62,555 bases of DNA. It comes from Candidatus Melainabacteria bacterium. Its GTDB lineage: Bacteria; Cyanobacteriota; Vampirovibrionia; 2-02-FULL-35-15. Made by a program: the position numbers and the translations under genes. Position 1 is the stretch's first letter; each line of letters opens with the position of its first letter. Below, one piece after another: positions 50,018 through 59,498 of the stretch. The notes under the pieces were generated by a model. That model saw only the letters and a list, made by a program, of their open reading frames with translations. It did not search any database and was not told where the DNA came from. The DNA is taken from positions 1 to 62,555 of the forward strand of contig JACQBQ010000019.1 in NCBI GenBank assembly GCA_016201905.1. The letters are read 5' to 3'.

Positions 50018-50449
50018 TTATTCTTCAGCTACTAGACATAAATCATGCTGTTCTGAATTTGAATCTGATTGTTTAGCATTAACAAGCTTATTTTTTATGT
50101 CGTATATAGATTGTAAAAAACAACTTATTTCTGGCTTTTCAATTTCTTTTTTCTGTAAGGTTTTATTTGGTTCAGGAATATTTTTGGAATTAAAAAATAT
50201 TTGATAAACAAACAAAGAAATTGCAGGTATTCCAAATACTGGAAGTAATTTTTGAGTTGTTTTATTCATAAGACTTACAATGAAAGTTATAAATGTTAAA
50301 AAAGCTCCACCTATAAGTAATGGTCTTTCTTTTGCAAGCTTAATGGCTTTTTCTTTTGCAGGAACTAATATCTTCTCAGCTCGGCCAAACGTGTTGACCA
50401 TTGCTTGAGTGTTGTTATAAGGATTGCTTTTGGCGAATTGTATATTCAT
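50018..50449 (-). CDS. Hypothetical membrane protein (143 aa)
   Basis: A 143-residue protein with a polar, Asn/Gln-rich N-terminus, a hydrophobic hairpin at ~48-88 (LLIGGAFLTFITFIVSLMN, LLPVFGIPAISLFVYQIFF) and a charged C-terminal tail. No family recognised. It is located 48 bp before secG on the same strand and so may be in its transcript. Confidence 0.55.
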   Translation of the reverse strand: MNIQFAKSNPYNNTQAMVNTFGRAEKILVPAKEKAIKLAKERPLLIGGAFLTFITFIVSLMNKTTQKLLPVFGIPAISLFVYQIFFNSKNIPEPNKTLQKKEIEKPEISCFLQSIYDIKNKLVNAKQSDSNSEQHDLCLVAEE

Positions 50450-50655
50450 TGGCTGTATCTTATATATATCAAAGTATGTAGATTATATATTGTCCTGAAA
50501 TAATTAGTAACCCGGTAAAGTAGGGGATTTTTAACTTTTTAGTTTTCTTAAAAACGAAACACAAACAAGAAGACACATATTGTGAAAATGTCTCCTCAAG
50601 CAGTTCTTAGATATTGTTCTTAGTTTTTGTTTTTAAGTTACCTCCGGTAAATCAT

Positions 50656-51912
50656 CTATGAAGTCAGACTAAGTTGCATTTTTAAGGTTGTTCCTTTATT
50701 AACTTCACTTTTTATTTCAAATTTCGATTTTATTTCTGAAAGCCTACGTTTGATATTTAAAATCCCATAACCAAGATTTTTTGTGTCATTAACATCAAAG
50801 CCTTTGCCATTATCTGAAATGGTTATTAATAAATAATTCTCATTTAATTTTTTTAAACTGAAAAGGACTTCGCTTGCACATGAATGTTTTTCAATATTAC
50901 AAAACCATTCTTTCATTACTTTAAACAACTCTATGCCTTTTTTATTTGGAAGGTTTATTTCTTCATTGGGCAACTCAACAGATATTTTTCCTTTAAATGA
51001 TTTTTTGAAACCGTTTACAAACTGATAAATGGTACTGCCAAAACCTAGAAGATTAATATCAGGAATAACATATTCATTTATTAGCTGTCTTAAGTTATTG
51101 TGTAGCTCGTCTACCAATCTTTCACATTCATTAAAATCTTTATCCCTTATCGCTCGTTTAAGGTTTGGGATTATGCTGCATGGAAGGTCATGAACATCGC
51201 TTGCAAACTGCCTTAGAAGCTCTTCTTGCTCTCTAATAGCGCTTTCCTGGAGCTGTATTATATTTTTTTGCAGGGTCTCCTTTTTTCTTTTATCCAGGGC
51301 TTGATCTATTGCAACTGCCAACTGGTCTATAACAGATTGAAGTACTTTTTCTATTTCATTACTCCAAATGACATCTCTTGTACTAAATTGAAGATTGAGA
51401 GCTACTCTTACCTTGTGAGAACTCCCAGTTGTAACTAACATAGATCTGGTCTTGAGCTTTATAAAGAGAGCTTTAAACTTATTTCTGAAAAGATAGTTTG
51501 GCAATGCAAGATATTTCATAAAGTCTCCTATTTGAAAGGTATGACTTGTATTTAAGTGGAAAAGTTTAAATAGGGGTGCATCACGCAAATCCAATTGAAA
51601 TCCCACAGGATTAAATTTAGGTATATAAGGGCTTTCCCAGTGGTGAGTTAATAGTGCTTTGGTTCCTTCATTATCTATTTGAAAAAGCAATATTTTTTCT
51701 GCAATACCAGCTTCACCTAAAATGTTGACTGTATTTTCTAAAAGCTGATCTATTGAAAGTTCTTTTCTTATATAACTGCTAATTTTCAATGAAATACTTG
51801 CAAGTTCATTGCCTGTAAGAGAAATTATGTTCGAGTCTACTTTAAGCTCAGGTTGAATAGACAGCTCCTGTAGCAGACTTGCGATTTGGCCCTTAATGAG
51901 TGTACTTTCCAT
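50656..51912 (-). CDS. GAF-domain sensor histidine kinase (NarL-type partner)
   Basis: A 418-residue kinase with no transmembrane segment. Residues ~50-210 read as a GAF-like sensor (QLLENTVNILGEAGIAEKILLFQID). A coiled-coil stretch follows, then the phosphoacceptor region QFASDVHDLPCSI with His at 241. The C-terminal HATPase domain has ITISDNGKGFDV and NLGYGILNIKRRL. The DHp form with HD after the His fits the HisKA_3/NarX-DesK group that phosphorylates LuxR-type regulators, and the divergent gene at 52235 is exactly that. A soluble cytoplasmic sensor; signal unknown. Confidence 0.85.
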   Translation of the reverse strand: MESTLIKGQIASLLQELSIQPELKVDSNIISLTGNELASISLKISSYIRKELSIDQLLENTVNILGEAGIAEKILLFQIDNEGTKALLTHHWESPYIPKFNPVGFQLDLRDAPLFKLFHLNTSHTFQIGDFMKYLALPNYLFRNKFKALFIKLKTRSMLVTTGSSHKVRVALNLQFSTRDVIWSNEIEKVLQSVIDQLAVAIDQALDKRKKETLQKNIIQLQESAIREQEELLRQFASDVHDLPCSIIPNLKRAIRDKDFNECERLVDELHNNLRQLINEYVIPDINLLGFGSTIYQFVNGFKKSFKGKISVELPNEEINLPNKKGIELFKVMKEWFCNIEKHSCASEVLFSLKKLNENYLLITISDNGKGFDVNDTKNLGYGILNIKRRLSEIKSKFEIKSEVNKGTTLKMQLSLTS

Positions 51913-52234
51913 ACGTTAGTTTATTAGCAACTTAATAATGATTCATTCATTATTCAAAAAGCTGTTGCTTTAAATACTTGGTAGATATTCTAATACAAGA
52001 AGTGTTTTATAGGATTATAAAAATTTGCAGGGTAAGGCTTTACCTTAGTACAAACTTGCGAAGATTAAATTTTTTTCATTTAAAATGATAAGAATTTAGC
52101 AATAGTTAGTTAAGAAGTTGAAAAATTACTGGTAATTCACTGACTTTGGGTAAGGTAAAGTATTAGTCTCGGTAAAAAATTTAACAATTTAAAATTTTAA
52201 TCTGGTATAAAATAATTTAACTAATTTGAAATAT
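51913..52234. promoter_or_regulatory. Divergent intergenic region of the two-component pair
   Basis: 322 bases between the kinase (minus) and the regulator (plus), AT-rich. GGGTAAGG occurs at 52030-52037 (inside GGGTAAGGCTTTACC, which is partly dyad) and again at 52148-52155 (GGGTAAGGTAAAG). These are the best candidates for regulator binding sites. TGGTATAAA (~52203-52211) is a possible -10 for the regulator gene. Confidence 0.5.
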
Positions 52235-52975
52235 ATGGAAACGCTTACCCAAAATCAAGGATACTTGTATACTTTTTCAAAACAAAGTTTTGAAAAAGAT
52301 GAAGTTAAGCCTGATGAGCCTAACTGTCCTAGTTCAAAGAATGAAATCATCTTAACTCTGATAGCTGATGATCATCCATATCTGATTCATGGAGTTGAAA
52401 CAGACTTAAATAAGGATAAAAAAATTAAAATTGTAGGTACTGCTGGATCATATGATGAAGTCATTTCTAGAGCGGCTGAATTACAGCCTGATATAGTTCT
52501 TTTGGATCTTAGAATGCCTGGTCGTGATAAGCATGACTTAAAGCACTATATTACAGGTCTAAAAGCAGTAGGTAAATGTAAGGTTATTATTTTTTCAAAT
52601 GAAACAGGCTGGGCAAGAATACACAGATGTCTAGATATTGGTGCATCAGCATATATTGAAAAGGCGATTTCTATAGGAAGATTAGCAGAATTTATCCGAC
52701 GAGTTCATGAAAATCATGAGCTATTAATTTTTACAGCAGAAGAGTTACCTCAAATTCAATTTTCAAAAAGGCAGAAAGAAATTTTGCATTTTATTGCAGA
52801 TGGTAAAGAAAATGATGAGATTGCAAATGTTTTAAATATTGAAATTAAGACGGTTCAGTCATATGTAAATGAAATCAAAGCAAAATTTTCTGAAGCTTTT
52901 AGTATGCATCCTATAAGGCCGCGTACCCTCTTGCTTTTGGCTTCCAAACTGGGTTTTGGAAACAAGGTTGTCTAA
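52235..52975 (+). CDS. NarL/FixJ-type response regulator
   Basis: 246 residues from the ATG at 52235; a TTG three codons upstream is possible. A ~35-residue extension precedes the receiver domain. Acidic pocket residues are Asp 45-46 (IADDHPYL), and the phosphoacceptor Asp is ~91 (DIVLLDLRMPG). The C-terminal LuxR-type HTH is KRQKEILHFIADGKENDEIANVLNIEIKTVQSYV. It is divergent from the histidine kinase gene and the probable partner. Likely autoregulates through the shared intergenic region. Confidence 0.9.
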   Translation: METLTQNQGYLYTFSKQSFEKDEVKPDEPNCPSSKNEIILTLIADDHPYLIHGVETDLNKDKKIKIVGTAGSYDEVISRAAELQPDIVLLDLRMPGRDKHDLKHYITGLKAVGKCKVIIFSNETGWARIHRCLDIGASAYIEKAISIGRLAEFIRRVHENHELLIFTAEELPQIQFSKRQKEILHFIADGKENDEIANVLNIEIKTVQSYVNEIKAKFSEAFSMHPIRPRTLLLLASKLGFGNKVV

Positions 52976-53139
52976 AAATTAAATCTTTATAATAATGTGT
53001 CAAGAGATAATACTTTATCTGTGCTCGTTTTAAATTTAAAAACCGCAAATATTTCCCAATTTAATTTCAGCTCACAAAATTTAAACTAAAAGTAATAATA
53101 ATTTTCATTTTGTTTATATTCTTTTTCGAATTGACACTC

Positions 53140-53601
53140 ATGTCTTTTTTCTTAATTACATACATTCTCTGGTTAATTTTTATAAGTCATTCAGCTAATA
53201 TTTGTACTTATAGAAATCATTGTAAAGATTGTATGCAAGGATTTAAGATGAAAGAACAGGCAATAAAAAACTTGAACGGCAGATTAACCAAGTCATCTGA
53301 TGAACTGATGTTAGACTATGAAAATTACTTAATAAATAGAAAGCTGGCTACAAATCAAAAAACAGTTTTTATTTATGATGGTGCAAGAGTTTTATTAACT
53401 CCAAGGCAAATTATGGTATTAGAGCTTGTAGCATCTGGGTTTTCAAATTCAAAGATAGCTCGAAAACTTGGTGTGAAAGTAAGTGCTATGAAGCTTTTAA
53501 TTTATAGATTGATGAGAAGTCTAGAAAGAGCATTAGGTGAAAATATAGACAGATTTTATCTTATAATTATTGCTCAAAGACTTGGACTGAACCATGATTA
53601 G
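53140..53601 (+). CDS. Membrane-anchored LuxR-type HTH protein
   Basis: 153 residues from the ATG at 53140; an in-frame TTG ten codons earlier is possible. One N-terminal transmembrane segment (~1-17) is followed by a short Cys-containing linker (CTYRNHCKDC), a charged coil, and a LuxR/GerE-type HTH (TPRQIMVLELVASGFSNSKIARKLGVKVSAMKLL) at the C-terminus. There is no receiver domain. A membrane-tethered DNA-binding protein is uncommon in this family and suggests control from the envelope. It follows the response regulator by 164 bp. Confidence 0.7.
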   Translation: MSFFLITYILWLIFISHSANICTYRNHCKDCMQGFKMKEQAIKNLNGRLTKSSDELMLDYENYLINRKLATNQKTVFIYDGARVLLTPRQIMVLELVASGFSNSKIARKLGVKVSAMKLLIYRLMRSLERALGENIDRFYLIIIAQRLGLNHD

Positions 53602-53603
53602 GA

Positions 53604-54530
53604 TTAATCTTTTTGAAATTTGTCTTCCCACCACTTGGTAAAGACTTTTACAACTTCTGAGTCAAACTGCGTCCCACTATTACGTATAATTTCTTCAAGA
53701 GCCTGTTCATGGCTTAATGCTTTTCTATAAATTCTGTTTGTTGTCATTGCATCATAAGCGTCTGCTATTGAAGTAATTCTTGCAGTCATAGGAATTTCAT
53801 CACCTTTTAATCCATATGGATAGCCGTAACCATCCATTCTTTCATGGTGGAATAATACTGCATCAATACAACCATGAAGGCAATTTAATTTTTTTACCAT
53901 TTGTGCACCTATAATAGTGTGAAGTTGCATTTCTTTGTATTCTAAATCAGTTAGCGGACCTGGTTTTAGAAGTACACCATCCCGAATTGCAATTTTTCCT
54001 ACATCATGTAATAATGCACCACCTTCTAAATACAGTTGTTCAATTGCACTGATATTACATCTTTTACCAATCTCTGTTGCAATCTGAAAAACCCTATCTG
54101 AGTGACCACCTGTATATGGATCTCTTGCTTCAACAGCTACTGCAAGTGCTCTTGCTGTGTGAAAAAAATTTTCTATGAGTAATTCCCGAATTTGAGAGTT
54201 CACTTTTTCGTGATCTTTTAAGTTAGTTATTGCTTTGTTGAAAGTATTAGCAATTTTGCTTAGTGACTCTTTAAAGTCTGACTGTAACCCAGTTGTGTCT
54301 CCAATTGCTTTCACGAAATGAGTAATCTCATTTTGTGGAGGATATGATATATCAAAGCTAGGAAATTGTTCAGTTGTCTGTACCGTATCTTCTTGCATAC
54401 GAAGACTTGAACACCTGTCTTTAAGCTTAAAAGCTATGTCCTTTAAAGCAGGATTTGTTTCATAGCTTCTTTTAGAGCTTGTCGCCACAAAGTCTTTTTT
54501 AGTCTCGGCCTTTTTGTTTTTCTCTTTCAA
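53604..54530 (-). CDS. HD-GYP domain phosphodiesterase
   Basis: A 308-residue HD-GYP protein, predicted to hydrolyse cyclic di-GMP. The domain covers ~105-300: VEARDPYTGGHSDRV, LLHDVGKIAIRD (HD pair), HTIIGAQM, HHERMDGYGYPYGLKGDEIP (the HHExxDGxGYP and GYP motif) and ADAYDAMTTNRIYRKA. The N-terminal 100 residues are low-complexity with no sensor domain recognised. The start is TTG with AAGGA 9-13 bases upstream. It converges on the LuxR-type gene with a 2-base gap, in a cluster of signalling genes. Confidence 0.9.
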   Translation of the reverse strand: MKEKNKKAETKKDFVATSSKRSYETNPALKDIAFKLKDRCSSLRMQEDTVQTTEQFPSFDISYPPQNEITHFVKAIGDTTGLQSDFKESLSKIANTFNKAITNLKDHEKVNSQIRELLIENFFHTARALAVAVEARDPYTGGHSDRVFQIATEIGKRCNISAIEQLYLEGGALLHDVGKIAIRDGVLLKPGPLTDLEYKEMQLHTIIGAQMVKKLNCLHGCIDAVLFHHERMDGYGYPYGLKGDEIPMTARITSIADAYDAMTTNRIYRKALSHEQALEEIIRNSGTQFDSEVVKVFTKWWEDKFQKD

Positions 54531-54878
54531 AGTTTGATCCTTATATTTTTGAATTGTCCTAACTTAGCTTGCCCATTAATAAGGAGGTCTGGACAAGAGT
54601 ACTCCTAATCTATAAAAACCCTCTTCTAAGCGATTTCTATCACTAAATGTCTAATACATTTAGATTAAAAGCTTTGTTAACCCTCTTATTGATTAGTTTC
54701 CAAACTTACCAGTACTTCAACCCAATCATATTCAGGTTAAGGTTTGGTATATTGAAATCATCTTTTTAGTCTAGAAGAAATATTCTGGTTACCCCTGGCT
54801 GATTAACTTTCAAGCTGGCTTAGTAGTTTTTTATTTGTAAATTATTATTTCTGTTTTGTAAGCTGCTCCGTAAGATTT
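54531..54878. other. Gene-free stretch between HD-GYP gene and ruvC
   Basis: 348 AT-rich bases. It contains the HD-GYP ribosome site and a perfect 8-bp-arm hairpin, CTAAATGT (54643-54650) and ACATTTAG (54656-54663), that may end or regulate a transcript. Two AACCCTCTT copies (near 54617 and 54680) form a short direct repeat. No gene seen. Confidence 0.5.
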
Positions 54879-55391
54879 TTAAAAATAAGTTAAATGACGT
54901 AGATGGCAAAGAGCAATTGCTAAGGCATCTGATACATCATCTGGCTTAATATCAGACTTAATCCCTAAAGACGATTGAATTGATTTTTTAATAAATCTTT
55001 TGTCAGCTTTGCCATATCCGGAGACTGTTTGTTTGACCTGTAAAGGAGTGTATTCGTGTACGTTTATTTTAGACTGGGCTGCAGTAAGAAGAATTACACC
55101 TTTTGATTGAATTACTTTTGTAATAGTTTTAGCATTTTTAAAAAAATAGATATTTTCTATTGCAATAGTGTCAGGCTTGTATTGTTTAAGTAATTCTTTC
55201 AAATCTTTGTGTAGCTGTAGCAGCCTATTTTCTTGTCCGGTACATTGTTTCAAGTCAATATAGCCATAGCCAATTGCTGATGGTTGTGAATTGTTGCCGT
55301 TGTAATTAATCACTCCGTAGCCTATGGTTGTGCTTCCTGGATCAATACCAAGTATTTTCACTTCCTTTCTCACAGTACTTCTTTTTTTCAT
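54879..55391 (-). CDS. ruvC: Holliday junction endonuclease RuvC
   Basis: 170 residues from the ATG at 55391 (MKKRSTVRKEVKIL); a further upstream start would add ten non-conserved residues. It has the RuvC active-site acidic residues: Asp in ILGIDPGSTTIGYGV, Glu in TIAIENIYFFKNAKT, and Asp residues in IKPDDVSDALAIALCH. It cuts Holliday junctions as a dimer with RuvAB. The gene is divergent from lnt with starts only ~23 bp apart. Confidence 0.94.
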   Translation of the reverse strand: MKKRSTVRKEVKILGIDPGSTTIGYGVINYNGNNSQPSAIGYGYIDLKQCTGQENRLLQLHKDLKELLKQYKPDTIAIENIYFFKNAKTITKVIQSKGVILLTAAQSKINVHEYTPLQVKQTVSGYGKADKRFIKKSIQSSLGIKSDIKPDDVSDALAIALCHLRHLTYF

Positions 55392-55414
55392 ATAAAACCA
55401 ATACAATATTATTT

Positions 55415-56950
55415 GTGTCAATTAATCCAATTGGAAAAATATTTTTAATTTTCTTATGTGGTTCTCTTTTATCATTAAGTGCACCCGGTTATGATCTTTG
55501 GATTATTGCCTGGTTTGGGCTTACTCCGCTTTTTATCATTATAAACACTTCAAAAAAAATTAAAGAGGTGATTTCTTACTCTTTTCTTTTTGGGCTTGGC
55601 TACAATTTAGGATATTTGAACTGGTTATTCTCATTGCATCCTTTAAACTGGCTTGGTTTCAATGATTTTACTAGTATTGTTATTTCGGTTTTTGTGCTAG
55701 TTACTGTAGCTGTCTATAATTCTTTGTATTTTGTTATTTTTGGTACAGTAATTTTTTACCTTAAAAGTATTTCTGTTAGTCCATATGATAAAGGTGTGCC
55801 AAATTTATTGCTTACTACTTTTATCTGGCTAATTGTTTTCAATAAACTCTCGACTTTCAAATGTCTACTTGGTTTTCCATGGACTCTAATTGAGTACAGC
55901 CAGTACAAAAATTTATATTTAATTCAAATCGCAGAATATTTTGGAAGCATATCAATAAGCTTTCTGATCGTGTTTTTCAACCTGCTTTTGGCAGACTTTT
56001 TAATTTGGTTAGTTAATATTCAAAAGATAAGTAATCGATACATCCCGAAAGATCCCGGACTAATTAGCAGTATAGTTAAAGGCTTTTGTTTAGAAATAAT
56101 TTTTGTTTTTTCAAGTATTGTTTTAGGTGCATATCTGTATGAAAAAAATCATCAGGATTTTACGAATAAGTCACAAACCCTTTGTGTGCTGCAAGGTAAT
56201 TTACCATTAAAAGTTACTCGTGGAGGAAAACAAGATATAAATTTTGCAAGAAAAGTATATAGCGATCTCATTGGTGCTAATGATGCAAAATTAATCATTA
56301 CTCCTGAAGGTGCATTGCCTACTATTTTTAATAAGAATTTAAATGTACAGTACTGGCTAAAAACTTTAGCTTCAAAAAAGCACCTTGATATTATTAGTGG
56401 TTCATATTGTAATCAAAATGATATCCTGACAAATTGTGCTGTTTCTTGCTCGGGATCAAGTAAGAAATTTTTATACTATGAAAAAGAAAGACTTGTTCCT
56501 TTTGGGGAGTTTACTCCTTTTTCTTTTGCTTTGCCTGAGTTCTTAAAAAAGTTTGCAAGCAATGTTATAGGAGATGGGTTTAAGGAAGGTAAGCAAAGCG
56601 AACCAGTAAGTACTTCTATTGGTAAAGCAGGGATTAATATTTGTTTTGAATTAATTTTCCCTGCAATTATCAGGAGGCATGTTATTGAGCATGCTAACTT
56701 CCTAGTAAACATTTCAGATTTAAGTTGGTTTTCAAATGACCTTCTAAAACAACAATTTTTAAGTTTTGCTGTCTTTAGAGCTATTGAAAACAGAAAATGG
56801 GTTGTTATAGCTGCAAATAATGGAGTTTCAGCTTTTATTGAACCAACTGGCAAAATTAGAAGCCAATCATTGCCAAATACTAGAGGTGTATTATTGGATT
56901 GGATTAATCCAAACAGTAAAATCACATTTTATTCTAAGTATGGATGGTAA
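55415..56950 (+). CDS. lnt: Apolipoprotein N-acyltransferase
   Basis: About 511 residues from a GTG at 55415. A longer frame from a TTG at 55328 would overlap ruvC by 63 bases; the GTG start begins just before the first transmembrane helix and avoids the overlap, so I prefer it. Multiple N-terminal transmembrane helices are followed by a nitrilase-fold periplasmic domain with the Glu-Lys-Cys triad: TPEGALP (Glu), YYEKERLVPFGEF (Lys) and INICFELIFP (Cys). Lnt adds the third acyl chain to lipoproteins, indicating a Gram-negative type envelope. Confidence 0.92.
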   Translation: MSINPIGKIFLIFLCGSLLSLSAPGYDLWIIAWFGLTPLFIIINTSKKIKEVISYSFLFGLGYNLGYLNWLFSLHPLNWLGFNDFTSIVISVFVLVTVAVYNSLYFVIFGTVIFYLKSISVSPYDKGVPNLLLTTFIWLIVFNKLSTFKCLLGFPWTLIEYSQYKNLYLIQIAEYFGSISISFLIVFFNLLLADFLIWLVNIQKISNRYIPKDPGLISSIVKGFCLEIIFVFSSIVLGAYLYEKNHQDFTNKSQTLCVLQGNLPLKVTRGGKQDINFARKVYSDLIGANDAKLIITPEGALPTIFNKNLNVQYWLKTLASKKHLDIISGSYCNQNDILTNCAVSCSGSSKKFLYYEKERLVPFGEFTPFSFALPEFLKKFASNVIGDGFKEGKQSEPVSTSIGKAGINICFELIFPAIIRRHVIEHANFLVNISDLSWFSNDLLKQQFLSFAVFRAIENRKWVVIAANNGVSAFIEPTGKIRSQSLPNTRGVLLDWINPNSKITFYSKYGW

Positions 56951-57000
56951 AAAGTCAATTCAACGGCTGAATTGGGTATAAATAGTAATGGTAGAGAATT

Positions 57001-57489
57001 ATGATTAAACGAATTTCCCTGGCTGCTATAATTTCTGTTTTGCTTTTTCAACAAGCAAATTATTCTAAGACCTTAGAAGGGCTTATTAAGTTTCCAGGTA
57101 AAAAGGACTCAACCGTTTTTCTTGAAGTTGCTTCTACTGATGCAGAAAAAGAAAAAGGCTTAATGAACAGACCTGACTTAGCTAGTAACCGTGGAATGGT
57201 TTTTGTTTTTAGACCGTCAAGAACTGTTATTTTCTGGATGAAAGATACTTTGATTTCATTAGATATTATTTTTATAAATAGAGGAAGAGTAGTTAACATT
57301 GCAAAAAATACCGTACCAAACCAAACTGAGACTTTATATCCATCAGATAAAACAGTTACTGAAGTGGTGGAAGTCAATGGCGGGTTTACTGACAACCACA
57401 AAATTATGATTGGTGATAGGATTGCCTTTGAAAATATTCCTCAGATTGATTATTCAGGGATGTCTAAGTTAATGAGCGTAGCTAAGTAG
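57001..57489 (+). CDS. DUF192 protein, exported copy
   Basis: A 162-residue protein with an N-terminal hydrophobic signal segment (~4-19) and a DUF192 domain containing EKEKGLMNRPDLASNRGMVFVF, TVIFWMKDTLISLDIIFI and YPSDKTVTEVVEVNGGF. DUF192 proteins are small, often exported, of unknown function. The next gene is a second DUF192 copy, 35 bp downstream, sharing the same landmarks, so this is a tandem duplication. Confidence 0.88.
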   Translation: MIKRISLAAIISVLLFQQANYSKTLEGLIKFPGKKDSTVFLEVASTDAEKEKGLMNRPDLASNRGMVFVFRPSRTVIFWMKDTLISLDIIFINRGRVVNIAKNTVPNQTETLYPSDKTVTEVVEVNGGFTDNHKIMIGDRIAFENIPQIDYSGMSKLMSVAK

Positions 57490-57524
57490 CTTAGATATAA
57501 ACCAGCAGGTGTAAAAATAATTTA

Positions 57525-57920
57525 ATGAAACAATTAATTACAACAGTTTTTCTTGAACTGGCAGATAGTAGTGATAAGATGTCAAGAGGTTTAGCTAATA
57601 GATTGAGCTTAGAGAGTAATCATGGGATGCTTTTTATTATTAGACCTTCAATGAGTGTATTTGTTTGGATGAAAGATACTCTAATACCATTAGATATAAT
57701 TTTTATAGATAATGGGATAATAGTTAAGATCATTAAAAATACTGTGCCTAAACAAATAATTCCAAGATACCCCTCTGACTTTAGCGTTACTGAGATGGTA
57801 GAAGTAAATGCTGGTTTTACAGATGAGCAAAATATTGAAGTTGGCAATGAAGTAGTATTTGGAAATATAGAGCACATGGCATATTCCAATAAGTCTTATC
57901 TTATGATAGTTACCAAATAA
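57525..57920 (+). CDS. DUF192 protein, second copy without signal
   Basis: A 131-residue paralogue of the preceding gene: SRGLANRLSLESNHGMLFII, SVFVWMKDTLIPLDIIFI, YPSDFSVTEMVEVNAGF. It lacks the N-terminal signal region and starts almost directly at the domain, so it is probably cytoplasmic, unlike its neighbour. Alternatively a signal was lost after duplication. It ends 7 bp before the NAD(P)HX repair gene. Confidence 0.85.
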   Translation: MKQLITTVFLELADSSDKMSRGLANRLSLESNHGMLFIIRPSMSVFVWMKDTLIPLDIIFIDNGIIVKIIKNTVPKQIIPRYPSDFSVTEMVEVNAGFTDEQNIEVGNEVVFGNIEHMAYSNKSYLMIVTK

Positions 57921-57927
57921 AAAATCA

Positions 57928-59412
57928 ATGCAGAAACTTGTATCATCCAAACAAATAAGAGATTTTGAATCACAATTGATACAAAAGATTGGCAATAACT
58001 GGTCTTTAGCTCTTATGGAAAAAGCAGGCTCTGGCTTGGCTGATGTTGCAAAAGAATATAGTGAGCCTTACCTGATCATATGTGGTAAAGGAAACAATGG
58101 TGGAGATGGATTTGTTGCTGCAAGATACTTATACAACCTTGGGAAAAAGGTTTTTATTTTCTTAATCTCAGAAGAGTCATCACTATCTCCTGATGCAAAA
58201 GTAAACTTTGACATTATAAAAAACAAGGTTCCGTATTTAAAGATAGAAAATGAAAAAGACAATAATTTTTATAATGCATTGAATAATGCAAGCACTGTCC
58301 TGGATTGTCTTTTAGGAACAGGCACAGATAATAAACTCTCTCCGTTTTTTGAATGGCTTATTAAAACAATAAACAGCTCAGGTAAAGCTGTCATTGCATG
58401 TGATGTTCCTACAGGAATTGATCCGGATACTGGTAAAGTACCTGTTCGTGCTATAAAAGCAAGAGTTACTGTTACTTTTGGTTATCCAAAACTGGGTTTA
58501 GTAGTATATCCGGCTAAAAAATTTGTCGGAATTATTAAAACAGTTGATATTGGCTTGCCTGACATTGCAACAAATTTATTCTTGCTGGATGATCAATTTT
58601 TAAAAGAAAACTTTCCAAAAAGACCAGAAGATGCAAACAAAGGAACTTTTGGCAGAACACTTTTAGTTTGTGGAAGTAAAAAATATCCAGGAGCAGCACT
58701 TTTATCAGGTAAAGCAGCTGCATCTATTGGTTCTGGACTGACCAGCCTGGCAAGCCCAAGTGAGGTTTTCACTCGGATTGCACCTGTTACGCCTGAGATA
58801 ACCCATGTAGATTTTACTTTGAACACAATACTTGAAGAAAGCTTAAACTCTAGTGTATTGGTTATAGGTCCTGGTTTAAGTACTAGTGAAGAAATTGTGA
58901 ATATTGTGGAAGGCCTTATAGTAAAAGCATCTGTGCCTATTGTTCTGGATGCCGATGGTATTAATGTCTTGGCAGACAAAAGAGAAATTATAAAAAAATC
59001 AAAGAAGCATGTAGTTTTAACACCGCATCCAAAAGAATTCGCAAGGTTTTTAGGACTAAGCGTAGATGATGTATTGAATGACAAAGTTAGCCTTGCAAAG
59101 AGCACTGCAATGGAATTAGGTTGTACCGTTGTATTAAAAGGACCTGGAACAATTATTGCAACAAAAGATGAAAAAATTTATATATCTCCCTTTGGAAATG
59201 CTGCTCTTGCAAAAGGTGGTACAGGGGATGTTTTAGCTGGATTTATTGGAGGGCTGGTTGCACAAGGACTTGAGTCAGATATTGCAGCATGTATAGGAGT
59301 TTACATACATGGTAAAACAGCTGAGTTGGTTACTAAAGACAAAACTGTATTTTCGTTGCTTCCTCAAGACTTGATTTCTTATTTGCCTTACGCAATTAAG
59401 GCATATATTTAA
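57928..59412 (+). CDS. nnr: Bifunctional NAD(P)HX epimerase/dehydratase
   Basis: A 494-residue fusion of two repair enzymes that restore NAD(P)H damaged by hydration. The N-terminal NnrE-type epimerase part (~1-210) has ICGKGNNGGDGFVAARYL and ACDVPTGIDPDTGKV. The C-terminal NnrD-type ADP/ATP-dependent dehydratase part (~225-494) has VLDADGINVLADKREI, VVLTPHPKEFARFLG and the ALAKGGTGDVLAGFIGGLVAQG motif. Located in a run of same-strand genes after lnt and the DUF192 pair. Confidence 0.95.
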   Translation: MQKLVSSKQIRDFESQLIQKIGNNWSLALMEKAGSGLADVAKEYSEPYLIICGKGNNGGDGFVAARYLYNLGKKVFIFLISEESSLSPDAKVNFDIIKNKVPYLKIENEKDNNFYNALNNASTVLDCLLGTGTDNKLSPFFEWLIKTINSSGKAVIACDVPTGIDPDTGKVPVRAIKARVTVTFGYPKLGLVVYPAKKFVGIIKTVDIGLPDIATNLFLLDDQFLKENFPKRPEDANKGTFGRTLLVCGSKKYPGAALLSGKAAASIGSGLTSLASPSEVFTRIAPVTPEITHVDFTLNTILEESLNSSVLVIGPGLSTSEEIVNIVEGLIVKASVPIVLDADGINVLADKREIIKKSKKHVVLTPHPKEFARFLGLSVDDVLNDKVSLAKSTAMELGCTVVLKGPGTIIATKDEKIYISPFGNAALAKGGTGDVLAGFIGGLVAQGLESDIAACIGVYIHGKTAELVTKDKTVFSLLPQDLISYLPYAIKAYI

Positions 59413-59498
59413 AAAATGTCATTCACGGTACTGTTTTTAATTGTCAAGCCGACAAAGTCTTTTGCTTCTTGATAAAATATTTAAAGGTTTTAATATAA

